From positions 1 through 5,252 of the forward strand of contig JAJYOO010000213.1 of assembly GCA_021796155.1 (NCBI GenBank): a DNA stretch of 5,252 nucleotides. The letters are read 5' to 3'. Below are positions 1 to 5,252 of the stretch, one piece after another. The notes below the pieces were generated by a model. The model saw nothing but the letters and a program-made list of their open reading frames with translations. It was not told the origin of the DNA and did no database searches. This DNA is from Chloroflexota bacterium (GTDB lineage: Bacteria; Chloroflexota; Anaerolineae; Anaerolineales; Villigracilaceae). Each line of letters begins with the position of its first letter. Within the stretch, counting starts at the first letter, position 1. Made by a program: the position numbers and the translations under genes.

Positions 1-2
1 TG

Positions 3-1319
<1,317 letters not shown>

Positions 1320-1326
1320 TGTAAAC

Positions 1327-1357
1327 GTTCAATCGGGGGCTAAGCCCCCGATTGAAC
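1327..1357. terminator. Perfect 14-bp intergenic hairpin, possible terminator or attenuator
   Basis: GTTCAATCGGGGGC at 1327-1340 is exactly complementary to 1344-1357 across a three-base TAA loop. It begins eight bases after the eno stop and ends eight bases before the GGGAGGG ribosome binding site of the next gene. No real T-run follows on the + strand (TTAAACTT only), and the other side is also weak, so classical intrinsic termination is uncertain. It may partly terminate eno transcription, protect the eno 3' end, or reduce readthrough into the erythrin-VIT gene. Confidence 0.7.
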
Positions 1358-1365
1358 TTAAACTT

Positions 1366-1372
1366 GGGAGGG
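1366..1372 (+). promoter_or_regulatory. Ribosome binding site that fixes the erythrin-VIT start
   Basis: GGGAGGG lies three bases before the ATG at 1376. An earlier in-frame TTG at 1352 is rejected, because it falls inside the right arm of the hairpin and has no Shine-Dalgarno sequence. Confidence 0.75.
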
Positions 1373-1375
1373 TCT

Positions 1376-2500
1376 ATGTCAAATACAGAAGATATAAAAC
1401 GTTACGCCGCTAACAGGCAAAAAGAAATTGACGGGGCGGCAATGTATCTTGCGCTGGCAGAAGTTGAAAAACAACAGCAAATGTCTGACGTTTATCGCAA
1501 GCTGGCAGCGAGCGAAGAAAAACATGCCGCAGTGTGGGAGAAAAAACTTTTGGATCTCAATGTAAAATTTCCGCCGCGCAAAACTTCACGGCGAACGAGT
1601 GTAATGATCTGGTTGGCAAAACGATTTGGTCCGCAATTTGTTTTGCCGACTCTCACGGCCAACGAACGTGCGGACAGCCAGGCGTATGATGGTCAGCCTG
1701 ATATTGAAGCAGAAGAATTCTCGGCTGACGAAAAATCTCATGCGCGTCTGCTTACAATGGCATCGCATTCAACGGGCGGCTTACCGGGTGGAACCGTCGC
1801 ACAACTGGAAGGACGTCATCGCGCCAGCGGAGGCAATGCATTACGAGCCGCGGTCTTGGGCGCGAACGATGGTCTCGTTTCCATTTTGAGTCTGGTCATG
1901 GGCGTGGCAGGTGCGACGAGTTCAAACAAGGATGTATTAATTGCAGGTCTAGCCGGTGTGTTGGCAGGCGCAGGATCCATGGCGTTGGGCGAATGGCTCT
2001 CCGTGCAAAGTTCACGCGAACTTTATGAACATCAAATCAAGTTGGAAGCTGAAGAAATCGCCGAAAGTCCGGAAGAAGAGCTGGAAGAATTGACGTTGAT
2101 TTATCAATCCAAGGGCTTGCCCGGTGACCGCGCCCACGAGTTGGCGTCACACATGATGGAAGATAAGACTCATATCCTAGATACGCTCGCGCGCGAAGAA
2201 CTTGGCATTGACCCAGAAGAATTAGGCGGCTCCGCCTATGAAGCAGCTTTTACATCATTCATCTTGTTCGCGGTCGGTGCGTTCTTTCCGATTTTCCCAT
2301 ATTTCTTTTGGGCCGGGACGACAGCCATCTACATCAGCCTGGCTGTCAGTGCGATTGGATTATTCATCATCGGCGCAGCAATCACATTGATGACGGGACG
2401 CGGTGTTCTATACACAGGAATGCGCCAAGTGCTGGTCGGAATGGTCGCAGCAGCATTGACTTTTGGCGTCGGAAAACTGATCGGCGTTTCGGTCGGATGA
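1376..2500 (+). CDS. Erythrin-VIT fusion: ferritin-like domain plus VIT1/CCC1 iron/manganese transporter (MbfA-like)
   Basis: The 374-residue inner membrane protein starts at the ATG at 1376. Residues 1-130 form a ferritin-like (rubrerythrin-type) four-helix domain with diiron-ligand candidates Glu17, the ExxH pair Glu47/His50, Glu97, and a second ExxH pair Glu119/His122. The middle stretch WLAKRFGPQFVLPTL is typical of ferritin domains attached to CCC1. From about 155 comes a VIT1/CCC1 domain: GANDGLVS at 162-169 opens segment 1, and SMALGEWLSVQSSRE at 201-215 ends segment 2. A Glu-rich cytoplasmic metal-binding region spans about 216-280. Three more hydrophobic segments lie near 289-312, 315-339 and 347-371, giving the five membrane spans of the family. 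Characterised MbfA proteins in Bradyrhizobium and Agrobacterium export iron and protect against iron and peroxide stress, whereas plant and yeast VIT1/CCC1 load vacuoles. Iron or manganese efflux is therefore inferred here. It lies 56 bases after eno and may be read from the same transcript. Confidence 0.9.
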   Translation: MSNTEDIKRYAANRQKEIDGAAMYLALAEVEKQQQMSDVYRKLAASEEKHAAVWEKKLLDLNVKFPPRKTSRRTSVMIWLAKRFGPQFVLPTLTANERADSQAYDGQPDIEAEEFSADEKSHARLLTMASHSTGGLPGGTVAQLEGRHRASGGNALRAAVLGANDGLVSILSLVMGVAGATSSNKDVLIAGLAGVLAGAGSMALGEWLSVQSSRELYEHQIKLEAEEIAESPEEELEELTLIYQSKGLPGDRAHELASHMMEDKTHILDTLAREELGIDPEELGGSAYEAAFTSFILFAVGAFFPIFPYFFWAGTTAIYISLAVSAIGLFIIGAAITLMTGRGVLYTGMRQVLVGMVAAALTFGVGKLIGVSVG

Positions 2501-2567
2501 TAGCTAATCCACATCAAACAACCAATTACTCCAATTTGTCTGACATTATTCGCAAAGATTCCACTTT

Positions 2568-2611
2568 TGTGACAGCATCCACTAGCCTGCCTGTCTCGTT
2601 TGGTGTATAGT
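2568..2611 (+). promoter_or_regulatory. Possible promoter and activator site before the ABC ATPase gene
   Basis: The 144-base gap at 2501-2644 holds no gene and no evident terminator. TATAGT at 2606-2611 is a fair -10 box, but no good -35 lies 16-18 bases upstream. TGTGA at 2568-2572 is a CRP-like half site with a poor partner (CCACT at 2579-2583). Its centre would be about 42 bases before a start near 2618, the class II activator position. TATATT at 2620-2625 is an alternative -10. This rests on motif reading alone. Confidence 0.25.
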
Positions 2612-2633
2612 TAAGTCACTATATTCTCAAGAC

Positions 2634-2639
2634 AGGAGG
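2634..2639 (+). promoter_or_regulatory. Strong ribosome binding site of the ABC ATPase gene
   Basis: AGGAGG lies five bases before the ATG at 2645 and matches the 16S tail closely, predicting efficient translation. GACAGG at 2631-2636 is complementary to CCTGTC at 2590-2595, so the site could partly pair with upstream leader if that region is transcribed. Confidence 0.85.
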
Positions 2640-2644
2640 AAGAA

Positions 2645-3748
2645 ATGGCAAGTGTCACGTATGATCATGTAACAAAGAAGTTTGGCGAATCGATGATCGC
2701 CGTCAACGACCTGAATATCCAAGTGGATGATAAGGAATTTCTCGTTCTGGTCGGACCATCGGGTTGCGGCAAGACGACAGCTTTACGCTGTCTGGCCGGC
2801 TTGGAAGAAATCACTGATGGCAACATCAAGATCGGTGACCGCGTCGTAAATGATGTTCCGCCAAAGGACCGCGACATTGCAATGGTGTTCCAATCGTATG
2901 CGCTCTATCCGCACCTTTCGGTGTTCGACAACATGGCCTTTGGCTTGAAACTCCGCAAAGTTCCGAAGGATGAAATTAAGCGCCGCGTGGAGCAAGCCGC
3001 GGATACCTTGGGAATCAAGGATCTGCTGAACCGCAAGCCGCGCCAACTATCTGGCGGACAACGCCAACGCGTTGCAGTCGGGCGGGCAATCGTGCGCGAG
3101 CCAAAAGTCTTCCTCTTCGACGAGCCGCTGTCGAACCTCGATGCCAAGCTGCGCGTCCAGATGCGGGCCGAGATCAGCAAGCTGCATCAACAATTGCAAA
3201 CCACATTCATCTATGTGACGCACGACCAGGTCGAAGCCATGACCATGGCGTCGCGCATCGCAGTCATCAACAAAGGCGTGTTGCAACAGATTGATACGCC
3301 ACAGAACCTGTATGACTCGCCGAACAATGTGTTTGTGGCAGGCTTTATGGGTTCCCCAGCCATGAACTTCTTCCCGGCCAAGCTCCGCAAAGATACAAAC
3401 AAAATGGTTGTAGACACTGGTGACTTTGCACTCACCATTCCCGCCAATCGCACCAAGATGCTCGAACAACACACAGGGAAGGATATCATTTTCGGCATCC
3501 GCCCCGAAAATATTCACGACGCGGATTTCATCCCGCCGAACATCCACGCGGAAAAGGTCGAAGCCAAAGTGGATGTGACCGAGTTGATGGGCAATGAAAT
3601 TTATCTTTATCTCGTGACTGGCAAGAACACATTCGTCGGCCGCGTGGATCCTCGCTCGAAGATGCGCATGGGCGATAAAGCCCAAGTGGCATTCAACATG
3701 GACAGATTCCATATCTTCGATGCCCAAACAGAACAAGCAATTCGATAA
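2645..3748 (+). CDS. ABC importer ATP-binding protein, MsmK/UgpC/MalK family (CUT1 carbohydrate type)
   Basis: This cytoplasmic ATPase powers an ABC importer; two copies would dock on the permease pair. The 367 residues match the usual family length. The nucleotide-binding domain fills about 1-235 and is intact: Walker A GPSGCGKTT at 37-45, Q-loop Gln83 in VFQSYALYPH, signature LSGGQ at 135-139, Walker B VFLFDE at 155-160 with catalytic Glu160, D-loop SNLD at 163-166, and H-loop His193 in VTHDQ. The linker GFMGSPAMNF at 233-242 and the C-terminal OB/TOBE region (about 236-360, with FGIRPENI at 283-290) are hallmarks of the MalK/UgpC/MsmK branch, where this region aids dimerisation and can carry regulation. 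Substrate cannot be read from the ATPase: some family members serve several sugar importers. The MalE-like binding-protein gene 121 bases downstream makes carbohydrate uptake most likely. Automatic annotation often labels such proteins UgpC, but glycerol-3-phosphate specificity is not supported here. Confidence 0.95.
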   Translation: MASVTYDHVTKKFGESMIAVNDLNIQVDDKEFLVLVGPSGCGKTTALRCLAGLEEITDGNIKIGDRVVNDVPPKDRDIAMVFQSYALYPHLSVFDNMAFGLKLRKVPKDEIKRRVEQAADTLGIKDLLNRKPRQLSGGQRQRVAVGRAIVREPKVFLFDEPLSNLDAKLRVQMRAEISKLHQQLQTTFIYVTHDQVEAMTMASRIAVINKGVLQQIDTPQNLYDSPNNVFVAGFMGSPAMNFFPAKLRKDTNKMVVDTGDFALTIPANRTKMLEQHTGKDIIFGIRPENIHDADFIPPNIHAEKVEAKVDVTELMGNEIYLYLVTGKNTFVGRVDPRSKMRMGDKAQVAFNMDRFHIFDAQTEQAIR

Positions 3749-3767
3749 CATCGGATTTTAGATTGAA

Positions 3768-3776
3768 AAGGAGGTG
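3768..3776 (+). promoter_or_regulatory. Orphan near-perfect Shine-Dalgarno sequence
   Basis: AAGGAGGTG gives nine consecutive matches to the complement of the 16S 3' tail, yet no open reading frame uses it. The nearest start-like codons (GTG at 3774 and 3777, ATT at 3783) all reach TAG at 3786-3788 within a few codons. It lies about 100 bases before the binding-protein ATG, which has its own GAGGAG. Possible roles are a ribosome-bound mRNA stabiliser like the STAB-SD of Bacillus cry3A, a minimal leader reading frame, or a relic of a lost gene. Confidence 0.5.
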
Positions 3777-3806
3777 GTGCCCATTTAGGCAAGTTTGTTT
3801 TACCAC

Positions 3807-3829
3807 TTTGATAACACGTGTAAGTCAAA
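3807..3829. promoter_or_regulatory. Dyad centred on ACACGTGT, possible operator
   Basis: ACACGTGT at 3814-3821 is a perfect 8-bp palindrome with a central CG. It is flanked by the inverted pair TTTGA (3807-3811) and TCAAA (3825-3829), with gaps of two and three bases. A dyad with central CG is in the general style of LacI-family sugar regulators, and it overlaps the possible -35 box at 3809. No regulator gene is visible in the window, so repressor binding is inference. Confidence 0.3.
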
Positions 3830-3838
3830 TTTTCAAAT
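3809..3838 (+). promoter_or_regulatory. Possible promoter of the binding-protein gene
   Basis: TTGATA at 3809-3814 matches five of six -35 consensus bases. TCAAAT at 3833-3838 matches four of six -10 bases, at 18-base spacing. The predicted start near 3845 would leave a leader of about 25 bases containing the ribosome binding site. A separate promoter would let the binding protein be made in excess over the ATPase. Such a start would lie downstream of the orphan Shine-Dalgarno sequence, excluding it from that transcript. Confidence 0.3.
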
Positions 3839-3840
3839 TT
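3825..3840. repeat. Exact tandem octamer (TCAAATTT twice)
   Basis: TCAAATTT at 3825-3832 is repeated without a gap at 3833-3840. Each copy contains the palindrome AAATTT. It sits just upstream of the binding-protein ribosome binding site and overlaps the possible -10 box and the right flank of the dyad. The repeat is certain; a function is not shown. Confidence 0.75.
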
Positions 3841-3853
3841 CTATTCTTGAAAT

Positions 3854-3859
3854 GAGGAG
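3854..3859 (+). promoter_or_regulatory. Ribosome binding site of the binding-protein gene
   Basis: GAGGAG lies ten bases before the ATG at 3870, somewhat long but usable. It overlaps an earlier in-frame ATG at 3852. The ATG at 3870 is preferred because it gives a normal lipoprotein signal peptide. Confidence 0.7.
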
Positions 3860-3869
3860 AAAACGAGAA

Positions 3870-5111
3870 ATGAACAAGAGAATGCTCGCATTGTTCAGCG
3901 TGTTGCTGGTAGCGGCGTTTGTATTGTCGGCTTGCGGTTCCGCAGCGACTCCCGCCCCGACCACGGCACCAGCCACGCAGGCACCCGCACCAACCGAAGC
4001 GCCAACAACTGCTCCAACCGTTGCGCCTGTCGAATTAACGATCTGGCACGGCTATCATGCTGGTGGTTCAGAAGAAGCAACCATCAACAAGATCGTCAGC
4101 GACTATATGGCGGCCAACCCGAACGTTAAGATCACCGTTCTCGAAGTCCCCTTCGATCAGCTCTTCAACAAATACGAGACCGATACAGCTGCTGGCGGTG
4201 GCCCAGATATGTACACAGCTCCGAATGACAACCTCGGTAGCGAAGTTCGCATGGGCGTGATCGCACCGATCGACTCTCTCGTGCAAGGCAAACTCGATGG
4301 CTACACCCAAGCCGGAATCAATGGCGTGACCGTTGACGGCAAGATTTATGCTGTCCCTGGAATTGCCAAGGCTGTTGGCCTGTATTACAACACCAGCACG
4401 ATTACTACCCCTCCCGCCACGACAGATGATCTGATGAACCTTGTCAAATCCGGCAAGAAGATCGGCATTGCCACCGGTGGTTACTTTGTGTGGGGCTTCT
4501 GGGGTGGCTTTGGTGGAACCCTGATGGACAGCACTGGCAAGTGCACGGCGAATCAAGGTGGCTTTTCCGATGCTTTGCAATACTTCAGCGATTTGCAGAA
4601 AGCTGGAGCGACCTTCGACTCCGATTCTGGCAAACTCGATACCGCCTTCACGCAAGGCCAGCTTGATATGCTCATTGATGGCCCGTGGGTGCTGGGCGAC
4701 TTCGAGAAGGCCATGGGCACCAAGTTGGGCGTTGCGCCGCTTCCCGCTGGACCAAAAGGCCCATCCGCAGCCATGATGGGTATTGATGGCTGGTACGTCA
4801 ATCCGAACAGCAAGAATCAACAGGCTGCTGTGGACTTCGCCCTCTACGCCTTCGGCAAAGATGGCTTGACTCTCTATGAGAACAACGCTGGTGATCCCGC
4901 GGCTCGCACCGATGTCACACCCACCGATCCGCTGGTGAAGGCTTTTGCTGACATCGCCGCAGCTGGTTCCCCGCGTTTGCAGACCAAGGAATTCGGCAAC
5001 TATTGGGGCCCATTCGGCGATGCGATGACGGCTGTATTGGCTGGCAAAGCCACTCCGACCGACGCTGTCAACACTGCTTGCGCTGCAATGGATAAGGCAA
5101 ACGGCAAGTAA
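3870..5111 (+). CDS. ABC importer substrate-binding lipoprotein, MalE-like (extracellular solute-binding protein family 1)
   Basis: The 413-residue protein captures substrate, probably a sugar or oligosaccharide, outside the membrane and delivers it to the permease. It starts at the ATG at 3870. Lys3-Arg4, a hydrophobic stretch at 5-18 and the lipobox L19-S-A-C22 make a type II signal peptide, with Cys22 lipidated. An Ala/Pro/Thr linker (about 27-53) tethers the binding domain, which opens with VELTIWHGY. Family features follow: GPDMYTAP at 111-118, DGKIYAVPG at 156-164, GLYYN at 170-174, an aromatic run YFVWGFWGGF at 205-214 at the place of the MalE YFTW motif, DGPWVLGDFEKA at 270-281, and IDGWYVNP at 305-312. 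Several Trp and Tyr residues suit stacking on sugar rings, but the exact ligand cannot be named. Apart from the lipobox Cys, the only cysteines are Cys225 and Cys404. An earlier in-frame TTG at 3795 is rejected because it would bury the signal peptide behind 25 polar residues. It follows the ATPase gene and precedes a strong hairpin. Confidence 0.95.
   Translation: MNKRMLALFSVLLVAAFVLSACGSAATPAPTTAPATQAPAPTEAPTTAPTVAPVELTIWHGYHAGGSEEATINKIVSDYMAANPNVKITVLEVPFDQLFNKYETDTAAGGGPDMYTAPNDNLGSEVRMGVIAPIDSLVQGKLDGYTQAGINGVTVDGKIYAVPGIAKAVGLYYNTSTITTPPATTDDLMNLVKSGKKIGIATGGYFVWGFWGGFGGTLMDSTGKCTANQGGFSDALQYFSDLQKAGATFDSDSGKLDTAFTQGQLDMLIDGPWVLGDFEKAMGTKLGVAPLPAGPKGPSAAMMGIDGWYVNPNSKNQQAAVDFALYAFGKDGLTLYENNAGDPAARTDVTPTDPLVKAFADIAAAGSPRLQTKEFGNYWGPFGDAMTAVLAGKATPTDAVNTACAAMDKANGK
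3948..4028 (+). repeat. Low-complexity Ala/Pro/Thr linker coding region
   Basis: These codons (residues 27-53) encode almost only Ala, Pro and Thr, in recurring APT and TAP units, right after the lipidated Cys. Such a segment is expected to be extended and flexible, holding the binding domain away from the membrane or through a surface layer. It is likely to vary in length among relatives. Confidence 0.8.
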
Positions 5112-5131
5112 ATCTTAATTTACGAAAAGAA

Positions 5132-5161
5132 GAAGGAGCGCCATATACATGGCGCTCCTTC
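5132..5161. terminator. Strong 13-bp hairpin after the binding-protein gene
   Basis: GAAGGAGCGCCAT at 5132-5144 pairs perfectly with 5149-5161 across an ATAC loop. It begins 20 bases after the binding-protein stop. The + strand sequence after it (CCCTTACTAC) is not a proper T-run, so full termination is doubtful. The - strand side reads TTCTTTTCG, slightly better. The likely role is partial termination or 3'-end protection, raising binding protein over the downstream permease, as in many sugar ABC operons. Confidence 0.75.
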
Positions 5162-5213
5162 CCCTTACTACAAAATAACCCTGCTGGATTTGCGTTAGCG
5201 AATCGAGGTCAAT

Positions 5214-5252
5214 ATGACCGCTCTGGCACAAAGCTCCACTGCATCAAAGAAA
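5214..5252 (+). CDS. Start of a downstream gene, probably ABC permease subunit (partial)
   Basis: ATG at 5214 begins thirteen open codons reading MTALAQSSTASKK, cut by the window edge. GAGGT at 5205-5209 lies four bases upstream, and an in-frame TAG at 5196-5198 excludes an earlier start. The polar N-terminus ending in lysines would fit the cytoplasmic tail of a MalF-type permease before its first membrane segment. The identity rests on position after the binding-protein gene, not on any recognised domain. Confidence 0.6.
   Translation, partial: MTALAQSSTASKK

Noticed and set aside
1352..1375. Earlier TTG start for the erythrin-VIT gene
   Set aside because: It lies within the right arm of a perfect hairpin and has no ribosome binding site, while the ATG at 1376 has GGGAGGG in front.
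2536..2574. Imperfect direct repeat TTTGTCTGACA (2535-2545) and TTTGTGACA (2566-2574)
   Set aside because: It is short, inexact and has two copies only; chance similarity in an AT-rich gap is sufficient explanation.
3047..3751. Long antisense open frame of 234 codons opposite the ATPase gene
   Set aside because: It lies wholly opposite a gene with every ABC motif intact. Its translation is rich in His and Cys and shows no recognisable domain, as expected of a shadow frame.
3778..3791. TGCC/GGCA inverted repeat after the orphan Shine-Dalgarno sequence
   Set aside because: It has only four base pairs with a six-base loop, too weak to call a structure.
3795..3869. Earlier TTG (3795) or ATG (3852) start for the binding-protein gene
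   Set aside because: Both would place polar or charged residues before the lipoprotein signal peptide. The ATG at 3852 also overlaps the ribosome binding site.
4068..4820. Antisense open frame of 250 codons opposite the binding-protein gene
   Set aside because: It is opposite an intact solute-binding protein gene, with no convincing ribosome binding site or domain; the codon bias of the sense gene explains the open frame.

Overview
The window reads as an ordinary chromosomal segment of a member of the Chloroflexota, probably of the Anaerolineae type. This is an inference from protein style. The solute-binding lipoprotein has a short LSAC lipobox followed by an Ala/Pro/Thr-rich linker, a form common in that group. 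The ATPase is of the MsmK/UgpC/MalK type. A perfect hairpin with a GGGGGC-TAA-GCCCCC core lies between genes. No rRNA, tRNA, phage or plasmid gene is present to fix the taxonomy. All genes lie on the + strand.

Layout: (1) 21-1319, enolase (eno), complete, with its own ribosome binding site at the left edge. (2) 1327-1357, a perfect 14-bp hairpin between genes. (3) 1376-2500, a membrane protein joining an N-terminal ferritin-like (erythrin) domain to a VIT1/CCC1 iron/manganese transporter domain, resembling MbfA. (4) 2501-2644, an intergenic region with a possible promoter and a strong ribosome binding site. (5) 2645-3748, the ATPase of a carbohydrate-type (CUT1) ABC importer. (6) 3749-3869, an intergenic region holding an orphan near-perfect Shine-Dalgarno sequence, a dyad, an exact tandem octamer and a possible promoter. 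(7) 3870-5111, the substrate-binding lipoprotein of a MalE-like importer. (8) 5132-5161, a strong hairpin. (9) 5214-5252, the first 13 codons of another gene, by position probably a permease subunit.

The genes form two functional blocks. Enolase is central glycolysis. The erythrin-VIT protein would handle surplus iron, and it lies only 56 bases after eno with no obvious promoter of its own. The second block is an ABC sugar importer: the cytoplasmic ATPase, the extracytoplasmic binding lipoprotein, and presumably permeases just beyond the right edge. The hairpin after the binding-protein gene fits the usual need for more binding protein than permease. Lysine codon choice changes between the blocks: AAA dominates in eno and erythrin-VIT, AAG in the two transporter genes.

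I found no clearly new biological system. The points most worth a second look are a one-residue insertion in the enolase catalytic loop, the orphan Shine-Dalgarno sequence with nearby dyad and tandem repeat upstream of the binding-protein gene, the erythrin-VIT fusion beside eno, and the two intergenic hairpins.
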